Of a stretch of 64,000 nt of DNA, positions 10,905 through 20,856 are shown piece by piece. The notes beneath the pieces are model-generated. The model had not been told where the DNA came from. It ran no database searches and worked only from the letters and a program-made list of their open reading frames with translations. Origin of the DNA: Irpex lacteus (taxonomy: Eukaryota; Basidiomycota; Agaricomycetes; Polyporales; Irpicaceae); contig MQVO02000009.1 of NCBI GenBank assembly GCA_001986395.2, forward strand, positions 806,001 through 870,000, written 5' to 3'. Made by a program: the position numbers and the translations under genes. The first letter of the stretch is position 1. The number at the start of each line of letters is the position of its first letter.

Positions 10905-12312
10905 TCACTTCCATCCGTGAGCCTCATAGTCCGCCAAGATATCCCTTGCAGTTTCTTGCAAAGGTTTAAACTTGATACCGAATATCCTTTTCTCCTTGTC
11001 CGTATTCCAATGTATGTTGCGCACTCGTGTGCCCTGGGGTACACCCTTAGGGAAGGGCTCCGTGTGCGAGGTCCATGGGGAAGGGTTGACGGTGTTGATA
11101 GCATCGACTGGGCAAAGTGATCATACGAAACTGTGAGAACAAAATCAAGGTGATAATGGAACACTATACTTACTTGTATCTTGCCACACAAAGTCTCCAG
11201 CTACGAGACAAATTCTCTCTCCACCCGCCGCAGGTACGCTCAATGCTAGTACATGTCCCTGCGCAACGTCACGCACGTCCACCCATCCATGAGAAGGAAC
11301 GGACAGAGGGTCAACATTGTCGAATGGAGGAACAGTAGCCACACATTGACCGAGAATGGTGGACTGATAGAAGAGGAAGTTGGAAGTGTTGAGCGATGCG
11401 AGTGATGCGACAGGATGTATAACAGGCTATAACGATGGCAAATTGAGAACTCGGGTCGGGAGAGATATAGAGTGGACTACGCACCCCAAATACGAACGGA
11501 GGGAGTAGAGTGACGAGATCCCATTCCACTTCTTTTTGATGTGTGTTATACCATTTCCATAACTCTGAATATTGAGCATATACAACTCAGCTTCCCATTG
11601 TTCCGTTAGCCCATGTTGGAGGCCCTCACCTTGTTCAGCCAAGGTCTTGCTTGCAGCATACATATCATTCGGTAAGGCTTTCTCCCCGAGGTCCTTGCAG
11701 TCTTGTACAGCCTGATCATTCCAGTCGTCTTCGGAATACGTCTTCGGAACGGAGGTGAAAGCTTTAATCGCCCCACACGAGGAGGTGTATACGACGCGCC
11801 GGAGTCTATTCCTGTATATCACAGCATTTGAGGTCAACAACGTGTATGCTGAGACCTTGCTTGGTGGAGCTGTGGTACTCACCCGTGCTTCTTGATACTT
11901 TCCAATAACTCGAGGACGCCGTTTACTGCGGGTACAATCATTTCTTCTGGACTTTTGGCGTGCAAATGCACGCTTGCGGCTGCGTGAATCACCCCTTCTA
12001 CATCTCTTACAGCTTCATCCCAAGCACCGGGCTAATCACGAGTATCCATAGGTATGTCTCGATGTTCATGTATCAAGAACGGACAATACCACTTACAGCA
12101 GTCATATCCCCAACCGCCCAGATCTTCAACTTCCCTTCATTGCTGAAACGCTGGTACACCTCCTTCAGATGGGAACCTCGATCTTCGGTTCGTACAGCCG
12201 CACGGACAGTATATCCTGCATCAAGGAGGTACCCTACAATCCACGAACCAATAAATCCATTAGAACCTGTAACGAGAACAGTCGAAGTAGCCGGGTTTGA
12301 GAGGGCTGGCAT
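10905..12312 (-). CDS. NAD(P)-dependent epimerase/dihydroflavonol-reductase-like carbonyl reductase (paralog A)
   Basis: An extended short-chain dehydrogenase of the DFR/aldehyde-reductase type, expected to reduce an aldehyde or ketone with NADPH. Exons (minus strand) are 12312-12097, 12031-11883, 11811-11630, 11564-11485, 11426-11174 and 11107-10905, giving 360 residues. The start ATG at 12312 was chosen because a TATAAAAG lies 80 bases upstream; the open frame above it has only a GTG. The Rossmann motif TGSNGFIG is at residues 15-22. IHAAASVHLHAKSPEE follows in the next exon, and the catalytic YAASK (Tyr-x-x-x-Lys) sits before the fourth exon. The C-terminus is ETARDILADYEAHGWK. The exon lengths 149-182-80-253-203 after exon 1 match paralog B at 14214 exactly. 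The pair is divergently transcribed across 1.9 kb. The substrate cannot be read from sequence. Confidence 0.88.
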
Positions 12313-12391
12313 CGCTTGATCCGGAGTTAGGATAGGGTATTCGCTGAAGTTGTGCTTGAAATGAGCGAAGGTTGTTGCCTCGTCAGCAGCA

Positions 12392-12399
12392 CTTTTATA
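12392..12399 (-). promoter_or_regulatory. TATA box of reductase paralog A
   Basis: Read on the minus strand this is TATAAAAG, 80 bases before the ATG at 12312. It fixes that ATG as the start. Confidence 0.6.
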
Positions 12400-14213
12400 G
12401 TCCTGCTTCACAGTGCTCGTGACTGGAGCTGCGACGCGTCGACCTCGGCTACGTTATCTAGCATTGAACCTGTTTACAAAGCACCTGTAGTCCTTAATAT
12501 GTTAATTTAGTCGCACCCCGAATTCCGGTGGTCGGTATATAGCACATGTGTACCATACGTCAATCTTCGCGAGAGGCATGCGTGGAAGTTAAGACCACAG
12601 GATGATCGCGCATCACGCGCTCATTCGCCGAATAAGCACCAGCCGGCGAGTGGAAAGTGGAAAACGTGACTTCCGATGCGTCATGCGTGGAAGGCTACTA
12701 GTATTGGGAGGGCATTCCGTTCTGGCGTGGCGGCATGCATCGTATCTCGTGCAACATGTCCACGACGAGAGCAGTTATATATGCACATCAGCTATTCTCA
12801 TGCTCATCATGAGGCTGAGCTGTCAAGAAAGCCCCCGTAAACACGAAAGACCGAAACAAGATTCATTAGATAGCAGAACTCACAGACCATTCCCTGACAT
12901 ATAGCTCGGGCTGAGCGCACTACCATTTATCAGTATGCCTTAGGGCACTGTCCGCATCTATAGCCTCCCATAAAAGGTGGCATTTCATTCTAAGGGATCC
13001 AGTGGAGAGGTAGTTGAGGATACAGAGAACTTGAAGTATCCAAGTTGGCTTCAGCCCCGATTGATTTTCCACGCCACAACGCCGGCGCTATTCCCAAAGC
13101 GGAGGACACTTTTGATCGCTGCCTACTTACGGTGCACCATCATCATCAACCACTGTCATCTTTGTTCAATTGCAACCAACTATCTCGTATGTACTATGGT
13201 ATCTACATAACGGAGAATCAACATATAGCAGGCAATGGTAACGGGATGACGTCGAAGCCAAATACTTGCCAACCAACTTCAGGTTCAGACTGTGTAACTG
13301 GACCGCTCTGCACAAAAATGCATCTCACTGCACTCACAGTTTCTTTTACGATATAGAGAACGCACTAGGCCTTGGAAAATGCTAAGTGAGTACTGTGCTT
13401 CCATCATTGCTGGGGTTACTTCACTGACTCGGTGATAGCTTTCACACCTGACATGACCCCAACAACGCCGGTGACGATGACGGCCGCCGATGTCACGTTG
13501 AATTCGCTATGTGCTGGTTCTTCCGCGATACCCTCTACACTTGCCGCCCACGAAGAATTGGAATGTTTACCGACTGCACGGTGATCCGAAAATACGGAGA
13601 AAGCGACTGGGCAGTATACACGCCTTGGAACGTCGAATGAATGTCACGCTCATTCCGAAAGATGGGCATGAAGATACTAGCCATCAGTCATTCTCACCTA
13701 GGATGCCTGCTAGCCCTCTTGTTTTGGCACGGCTCTATCTGCTCATTGGCTTCATGCATCGGATTGCGGGATGACTGGCCAGCGCGTATTGTTCTCCGAA
13801 CGGACAAAATCACCTCTTTGGACGCCGGCACCAGGACTTACAGGAATGACACTCCCATTCATTCATTCCTTCCATTTCATCTCTCGCACTCCTTCTTGCC
13901 CATATGTCGGGAAATCCATGATGCTGAGCGCGAAGTCCAAAACGTTGAGCGGCGTTGACAGCGTTTAGTTGCCGTTTCGAGTAATCGAACGCAAATTCTC
14001 GGTTTCTCGGTCTCATTGTCTCGTATCATCTCATCAGATCATCCCTGAGCTGTCGCGATAAGCTCTGTACTCACTGCACAGGTCTCTCACCTGATATCTG
14101 GCCCTGGCGCCTTCTACCCGGGTCTGCATAAGATATTTACCTGGTCATATCTCGTCTCCTGATCTCTTCATCTCTCGACTCAAGATTGAAGAGAACCACC
14201 ACCACCAACCAGT
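12400..14213. other. Intergenic region between the two divergent reductase genes
   Basis: 1.8 kb shared upstream region. Several short plus-strand open frames (12602-12904, 13045-13356, 13511-13774) do not join into a convincing gene. Two cysteine-bearing segments near 13270-13380 and 13450-13640 look faintly protein-like, but stop codons separate them from any start. No element was recognised. Confidence 0.4.
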
Positions 14214-15611
14214 ATGCCAGCCATTACGAAGGAAGACGCAACTATCCTTGTCACTGGTGGCAACGGGTACATTGCTACCTGGATCGTCGGGGACCTCCTT
14301 GAACAAGGCTACAATGTCCGTGCTTCTGTGCGTACGGCAGACAAGGGAGACCACTTGAAGGAGATATACAAGCAGTACGGGGACAAACTGCAGATTTGGG
14401 CTGTTGGCGATATGACTGTGGTATGTCTACCTGGATATGTACTAGCGTTCGATGTTTGGCTTATCCTGCGCTCTTGTAGCCTGGCGTGTGGGACAAGGCT
14501 CTCCAGGATGTCGAGGGTGTTATCCACGCTGCTGCTGCAGTCCATCTGAATGCCAAGTCCCCGGAAGAGATGATTGAGCCCGCCGTGACTGGTGTCCTCG
14601 AGATCCTCAATGCGACTGCCAAGCACGGGTAAGGCTACTCCCTCACATCCATGGTGTCAATGTCAATATCTTTACGTGATGGCTTTTACAGAAATAAAGT
14701 CGAACGATTCATTTATACTTCGTCGTGTGGCACCATCAAGGCTTTCACCCCTGTCCCCAAATCCTACACTGAAGAAGACTGGAACGATCAAGCTGTTCAG
14801 GACTGCAAGGATCTCGGACCGAAGGCGCTGCCGAATGATATGTACTGTGCGAGTAAGACCTTGGCTGAGAAGGGTGCGTGCATCTGAGTTTGCTTATTCA
14901 TATCGAGACTCATATTTGTACCATCGTTATTGTACTCTCAGAGCTCTGGAAGTGGTATGATGAGCACAAGGCCAACCTCAAGTGGGACATCGTCTCTCTT
15001 CTGCCTCCATGGGTCGTCGGTGTATGTCTTATTCAACTCTTCATTCTCAAGGGTGCCTGCTGTGAAGGCGTACTCATCGATCTATTCCATAGCCGATCAA
15101 GCACAAGGTGACCACCATCGAGTCCATTCACCCTACCACTCTCATGTGGTACTGGTCCACCATTCTCGGCAAATTTGCTGCTACCGCCCCTCCCTTCGAT
15201 AACGTTGACCCATGCACCGCTCCCGGCAACGGCTGGGTTGACGTCCGCGACGTCGCACACGCTCATACCGTCAGCTTGGTCAAGCCCGCTGCAAGCAACC
15301 AGAGGATCATCCTTGTGAAAGATGACTTTGTGTGGCAAGACGTTCGTAAGTACCGAGACCTGTCCTTGCGCTGACAAATCCAATGCTCACTCATATGTTT
15401 TATTGTAGTCGACGTGTACAACAGTATCAACCCGTCTCCATGGGTGTCACACAAGGAACCGTTCCCTAAGGGGAACCCTGATGCTCCACGCCAGCGCAAC
15501 ATCCACTGGGTTACAGACAAGGAGAAGAAGATCCTCGGTCTCAAATTTCACACGCTTGAAGAAACCGCGAGGGATATTTTGGCCGACTACGAGGCCCATG
15601 GATGGAAGTAG
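14214..15611 (+). CDS. NAD(P)-dependent epimerase/dihydroflavonol-reductase-like carbonyl reductase (paralog B)
   Basis: Paralog of the gene at 10905-12312. Exons 14214-14420, 14480-14628, 14692-14873, 14942-15021, 15093-15345 and 15409-15611 give 357 residues. The start ATG at 14214 begins MPAITKEDATILVTGGNGYI. The Rossmann motif reads TGGNGYIA, so the third glycine of TGxxGxxG is alanine here, while paralog A keeps it. Catalytic YCASK lies near the end of exon 3; substrate-side sequence includes LLPPWVVG and APPFDNVDP. The C-terminus (ETARDILADYEAHGWK) is identical in pattern to A. All introns are GT-AG and in the same positions and phases as in A. It likely arose by inverted duplication. 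Substrate unknown; the altered glycine might change cofactor binding. Confidence 0.88.
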
Positions 15612-16042
15612 ACGTCTAGTACAGTAAGACGCGTGTATAAGTGAAGATGTGTATTAATTAAGATCCAGCAAACATTCGCAATTGTCCTGATTGAATGTTC
15701 CAGTATGTCCAGAGGATCGATTGAGATCTGGTAACTTCTCCTGTTGTTGACTATTGGAAAGTCGGACTCGTAATCTGGCACCTTGCATATTGTGTACTCA
15801 ATAGCCTATACTTCATTTACGCTTAGTTCCGTCCCATGCCGCCAGTTGCTCACCGGCATGCCATACTATTATCTATAGGGATGAGATCTTTATTCATGCA
15901 AGTTATACGATATCGTGCGTCATCTAGCAGAAAGGAGAAGCGGTGAAGCCCTGTACAAGCAAAAATGGATATAAAAATCGTACGAGCGTGGATCTGAACA
16001 ACCAGGCACTTGGGATACAGGGACTATATACGATTTTCGAGA
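15612..16042. other. Intergenic region between reductase B and the membrane protein gene
   Basis: 430 bases between two convergent genes, holding their 3' flanks. Nothing else was seen. Confidence 0.5.
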
Positions 16043-16981
16043 CTATCGGCGATACATTCCCAGCCTCAAAAGTGCCTTGGCGACGGCCCATGTTACGACT
16101 CTCCTTGGAGGAATCACACCATAGCGCTCTAGCTGGAGCCCTTCAATAGTTGCCGACGCAAATAATCCGAGTTGGAGGTTGGAGTCCGGTGTCGCAGTAT
16201 GAGAGTGCCAACGACGACGAATAATTGGAGGGATTACTAGGTCTGTAAAGCCGCTGGTTTGTCCGCTACCAACGACAGTGTCTCTGTCCAAGGCAGTTGC
16301 AGTGCCAGTAGAAGGACCTGGTAATGGTTCGTCGATACAAGGGGGTTGAATGCTGCCCCGCGTAGCTGCTCGGTGTGATGAGTACTGACGCACTGAGAAA
16401 CCATTATCATCAGGGCTAGCATCAGATACACGAGGCCCATGGAGACTATTCTCTGTAACCCTCCGGGATTCAAATGCCAGTGGGAGTAAGGGAGCCTCTC
16501 TGGCCATAATCGTGGATGACGCCAGACGGACAATGGACCAGAGATGCTTCCATGTTGACGCAGAGGCAAAGTCTGTATGGTAAAACCACGGCAAGCAAGG
16601 TGGTTGAGACGCCTCAAAGCGCCCCAACCAAAATAGTCTGGCGGTCTGGTAAGTACTCAAGCACGAAACTCTATAGAAGACCACTAACATCATGCCCAGC
16701 ACGGTGCCTGCAACGAGATCTAAACCTGTAGATAAGATTGCCTCCCCGTAATAAGAGGCAACTCCTTTCCAAGTCCCGCATACGAGCACGATCGTAGTGG
16801 TGAGGATGCAATATCCCGTGATCTTGACACGCAGAGGTGGCCGAGTGTCATGTAGTTCAAGCTGAGTCGCATGCTGTTGCAGCTGGTCCGTCTCATACGG
16901 CTGTCTAGTATGATGCATGGAGTTGGAATTTGACGACCGGGGTGCACGATGCCTTCTAGAGGGCCACCAAGATAGGGCCAT
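16043..16981 (-). CDS. Putative two-pass membrane protein, unknown function
   Basis: An uninterrupted frame of 312 codons from ATG 16981. The open frame continues upstream only with non-ATG codons, so this first ATG (MALSWWPSRRHRAP) was used. A basic/polar N-terminus is followed by two hydrophobic segments at about residues 55-75 (ITGYCILTTTIVLVCGTW) and 85-105 (LDLVAGTVLGMMLVVFY). The remaining ~200 residues are polar, Ser/Thr/Pro-rich and probably cytoplasmic or disordered. No family was recognised. The absence of introns is unusual among its neighbours, and a small unrecognised intron cannot be excluded. Confidence 0.5.
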   Translation of the reverse strand: MALSWWPSRRHRAPRSSNSNSMHHTRQPYETDQLQQHATQLELHDTRPPLRVKITGYCILTTTIVLVCGTWKGVASYYGEAILSTGLDLVAGTVLGMMLVVFYRVSCLSTYQTARLFWLGRFEASQPPCLPWFYHTDFASASTWKHLWSIVRLASSTIMAREAPLLPLAFESRRVTENSLHGPRVSDASPDDNGFSVRQYSSHRAATRGSIQPPCIDEPLPGPSTGTATALDRDTVVGSGQTSGFTDLVIPPIIRRRWHSHTATPDSNLQLGLFASATIEGLQLERYGVIPPRRVVTWAVAKALLRLGMYRR

Positions 16982-17309
16982 CAGTAGAGGACGTGGCTGC
17001 AGCGAGAGAGGGGGAAAGCGTAGTGAAGGATGGAGAGCTAGCACGGTATGTAGATCCTGTACATGCTAAGCGCAGAGCGCACTGCCATGAATCCTAATAC
17101 GTCAGCGTCAATCCACACGGTAACTTCGTGGGTGGCTTCCCCCGGCCATTGAGACGTACGGGGGCATGATGGCACCACCTCTTCTCATACGCGTGAGCCA
17201 AAATTAGCATTTTATTCATCTTTAGTAGTATGATACAAATCACGTAGCTTTACTTTTCCGTGTTGTACATTTCTCCGTGGACCGTGGTTCTTCCATTCAC
17301 GCCTACCTA
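16982..17309. other. Intergenic region
   Basis: About 330 bases between the start of the membrane protein gene and the 3' end of the ComA-family gene. No additional feature was seen. Confidence 0.5.
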
Positions 17310-18444
17310 TCACTGGGCATCCCCACCAAATGTGACAATCTTGCCAAACGTACTCCCCGTTCCCCAAATCCCCTTTCTCAAACATGCCAGCTGCACGATT
17401 TGCGAGTGGTCAATAAACAGATTGGCGCGTGCGCCTTGGTTTTGGATGTGGTAGGTGAATACGGCGGGGTCTGCCGCTTCGAACCTATTCGACGGAGCGT
17501 TAGCGGATTGGAAGAGAATTGAAAGGTAGGAGAGGAGAAAAGGAGAAGACGTACATGATCTTGTCGGCAGGGAGAGCAGAGGTGATAGCAGAGATGACAT
17601 CCGTCCGCCATGACTTCACGTTCTCCGTGATACCTTCACTTTCTATCATGATCATCTGCAAGTACGAGATTTAGCGTGGCCCTTTGGAGTGTGTATTCGA
17701 TACTCACATGCGACCCAGCCTGCAGAAACACATTCGCCCTATCAATCAACCATTTGGGGTCCCGAGTACCAGCACTTTCAAGTTCTGCCACACTCGCATC
17801 CCCACCAGCTCCCCATTGAATCCCCACCTCAGGTTTCGGTTTCAACCCTGCCTTGCGAGTTTCCTCTACTAGTAAGGCCCAATCATCGGTAGGAATGCTT
17901 AGAAAGCCGGATGAGAGCTCGAGAACGTCGAAGCCGATGTCTTTGCATGTCTTCAAGTACTTGTGAACGTTAGAGGATTGAGAGGAGGAGGGGGAGGTAG
18001 CGAGGACACGTTCGATGTAGCCGCCTGTGGACACATAACAATCTACGAATTGCAGCAATCCACTTTAGCTTTATTGATATCGTCCTCATGAGGCGAACAG
18101 CGCGCACCATGCTTATGAGCAATATCAATCAAGCCCTGCAATCTCTCCTTAGGCATCAACGAGAACGCGCCACCTGCAAATTTGATTCCATCGACGTACT
18201 CGCCCCAGTCGCTGAGAAGCTCGTCGAGATATGTTTGGGTGACTGGAGCGTAGTATGGCCCGCGGATTTCTGTGAGGCCTGTAGTGCGGGGTTTGGGAGA
18301 GAGCGAGTTGGACGGAAGGAAGGAGAAGGGGTGGGTGGATTTGTATGTGTTGGATGCGTGGGTGGAGGAGAAGGGGCGAGCAGCGCGGGTGGATACGGAT
18401 GTGCGAAGGGTAGGTGGGAGACGAAGGCGAGGGAGGAGAGGCAT
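17310..18444 (-). CDS. ComA/HSA32-family phosphosulfolactate synthase-like protein, probably mitochondrial
   Basis: Exons (minus) 18444-18108, 18042-17708, 17655-17555 and 17484-17310 give 315 residues. The family fold is a TIM barrel. Archaeal ComA adds sulfite to phosphoenolpyruvate (coenzyme M pathway) and the plant relative HSA32 acts in heat-stress memory; the role in fungi is not established. Family sequence seen: GLTEIRGPYYAP near the N-terminus, YVDGIKFAGGAFSLMP, VSTGGYIERVL, DVLELSSGFLSIP, and EVGIQWGAGGDAS, then MIMIESEGITENV, IMFEAADP and VNLFIDHSQIVQLACLR-like sequence (actual ANLFIDHSQIVQL) before GIWGTGSTFG. Residues 1-30 are Arg/Ser/Leu-rich without acids (MPLLPRLRLPPTLRTSVSTR, then AARPFSS), which suggests a mitochondrial presequence. 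The gene diverges from the Rec114-like gene with 433 bases between the ATGs. Confidence 0.85.
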
Positions 18445-18877
18445 TTTTCTCGACGTCAAACAGAGCGAGTAGAATGCTGTTAGCAGTGAGCTAGAGGTAT
18501 ATTACGATTGGAGAGTGAGAACAAGAGTGATAACAGGCAAATGGATAGAAATATACTTACGGGAAACATATCACCATGGGTGACGTCAAGCCTCTCCAGC
18601 CCTACCCACTTGCCGAGCGCCGCAAGCAAAGTTTACGACATGTCCCATGCATATTCTGGTTTCTAGCTTCTAGCTCGCAATGGGAGTTGTGCTTCAAAAT
18701 GCGATGAGAGACGGAGCGATAGAAGACGGCGAGGAGAGAAATGATCGGATCGAGGCGTACTGTCACACAACTTCCCCATTGGGCAATTCGAGAAGAGCTG
18801 TGACACGCGCATTGACTTGATCGTCACGGTAGCATCTGAGCTTGGCCAAGACTCAGACAACGACGATCACTCAGACA
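18445..18877. promoter_or_regulatory. Bidirectional upstream region of the ComA-like and Rec114-like genes
   Basis: The two ATGs (18444 minus, 18878 plus) are 433 bases apart and face away from each other, so both promoters lie here. No clear TATA box was seen. Confidence 0.4.
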
Positions 18878-20856
18878 ATGTCTCTCTCAACGACGTCCAC
18901 TGCAACGTATATCCTCACAAAATACTCCCGTGCATACCCCTCCCCATCCAACCGCTCCTCGGAAGCAGATGTCGAATGGCAACACTTCACCAATCCGGTT
19001 ATGCAGCTCGTCCTTGAAATCAAGAAGAACTCGACGAGTGGAGAACCAGAGGCTTACCGAGTGAGAGTGCTGTGGTTTTTGAACCAGGGTGGGCAGGTGG
19101 ATGCTATGGATGTTGATCAGAGGGAGGTCGTGTTCGTGAGTGGCACCGCTGGTTATATGCCGTTAAAAGAGACATAACATAACCATGGCAGGAGGACGTC
19201 GAGCTACTCTCGTTCTCCCCATCGACATCTCAGCACTCTCAATCACACAACTTCTCAAATCACGGTATTCCGCTCAAAGCCGTCTACCGCGACGCAGTGG
19301 TAGGCATTCGCTACATGCACCCTAGAGTCGTCAGCAACGACTCCACTCCGGTATGTCTCACTTCCTTTTCCCGATCCTCAATTGACACTGACTATATGCG
19401 TCTTCATCGCCCCGAATATATATGTCTTAATTGACATTGACTATATGCGCCTTAATGGGTACGATAGGGTTACCGCCGCTTTCAAGTAAACTTCCAAAAA
19501 ATTTCCGACGCTTCCAGCTTTATCGATGCCATCCGTCATGTATGTCCTTGCAAAGCTAACGGACCTCCCGCTCCCGCTGGACTTTCTGCGCGTTCTGTCA
19601 CTATGGCCCCCTCTTCTAGTGCTGGTAATGCTCCTGGCTCTCGGATGCGCCCTCCAGAGGCTCCCAATGCGACTTGTGCCAGTACCGTCCCGGCGAAACG
19701 ATTGCACACATCCATGACTATGGCACCTCCTTCTTCTGGTAACGCCACTGCTAACGGCTCGTCGACTAAGGCTACTCCAATGGATATGCATACACACCGT
19801 GCCCCTGAAGTTCCTGTGTCTGTCCCGTCAACGATCAGTAGGTCTATCCCGGCAAAACGAATGCGTCCGTCCATGGACATGGTTCTGGACTCACAATCCC
19901 AGACTCAGCCTGTCGGTGCTCGTCCTTATCAACTGACTTCCTCTGCTACCTTTACAAGCTCGCGCACTCGGCTCGATAAACCTCTCGCTGCTGCTACTAC
20001 TAGTTCACCTTTGTCGTCGGTCACTCATTCGCACCAACCTGCAAACGCTAGTCAAGATACCAATGCTATCACGAAGACCGCTGCCTTATTCTCACCGTCT
20101 CTATCCGGACCAGGAGTAACGGGTAGGCTCAGTGAGCCTCCCGTTCCACTTTCTATCCCTCACGCTCAAAATCAAACCCACACCACTAATGCACCAGGCA
20201 TTGAACTACCCGCTACAAGTTTATACCTGCCTCCTGCGCCTATAAATCCCATTGCTGCATCACAGTCTCAATCCGCTTATGACGGCGCTAATGCTAGTGA
20301 CACTACTGGTCCCGCTTTGTCTACGTCCCATGCTCAGGCTAGCGATGCTACTGCTGAAGCGCATCAACAAAGTCAGCATCTGCTGCCATCTCTACAGACA
20401 TCCCTAGTTTCTACATCGACAGCCGCCTCGCTTCCAACACCCCTACCTTCTGATTTTACCTCCACGACCTCGAATCCACTACCTACATCCTTGACCCCCG
20501 CTTCAACAATATCAGTCACAGACAACATACTGACTGCCCTCCATAGCTCCTCATTGGGAGACTCCGAGCCATCTCTGTACACCCTCTCGCGAGAAGAACT
20601 GGAGATGGTAGTGGCGCGTGTGGTGAGGGAGGAGGGATTCGTTGATTTGGTGAGTTTGTTTTCTCGCCTCTCTCTCACCTATCCTTTCGTTTCTTGCTGT
20701 CTTCGTCCTTCACTCTGTTTCGATGTCTTTTCACCCATTCGGGAAGCGTATGATCAATGACTGGGTCCGATACTGACTATGTTGGGTTGTGGTATATAGA
20801 TGAGGAAGTTGGACGGGATGTGGCGGGTGAAGGGGTTTGTGAACAGTTTGACTTAA
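18878..20856 (+). CDS. Rec114-like meiotic recombination protein
   Basis: Rec114 acts with Mei4 and Mer2 to activate Spo11 for meiotic double-strand breaks. Exons 18878-19135, 19192-19350, 19468-20649 and 20800-20856 give about 551 residues. The N-terminal ~170 residues fit the Rec114 PH-like domain: YILTKYSRAYPSP, a W-x-x-F segment (VEWQHFTNP), alternating strands, EDVELLSFSPS and GYRRFQVNFQK. A long Ser/Thr/Pro-rich linker follows. The C-terminus is a short helix split by the last intron (LSREELEMVVARVVREEGF, then MRKLDGMWRVKGFV), as in the Mei4-binding end of Rec114. This gross layout (ordered N, disordered middle, helical C) is what supports the call; sequence identity in this family is always low. 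Intron 2 carries a short internal duplication. Intron 3 is long (150 nt) and might be two introns. Confidence 0.55.
19380..19453 (+). repeat. Direct repeat inside intron 2 of the Rec114-like gene
   Basis: Two 25-base copies (19380-19404 and 19429-19453) differ at two positions and are offset by 49 bases. They explain why this intron is 117 nt while most neighbours are 45-70 nt. Confidence 0.7.

Noticed and set aside
13040..13640. Possible small cysteine-rich secreted protein
   Set aside because: Cysteine-bearing segments exist, but in-frame stops separate them from any ATG or signal peptide and no splice joins them convincingly.
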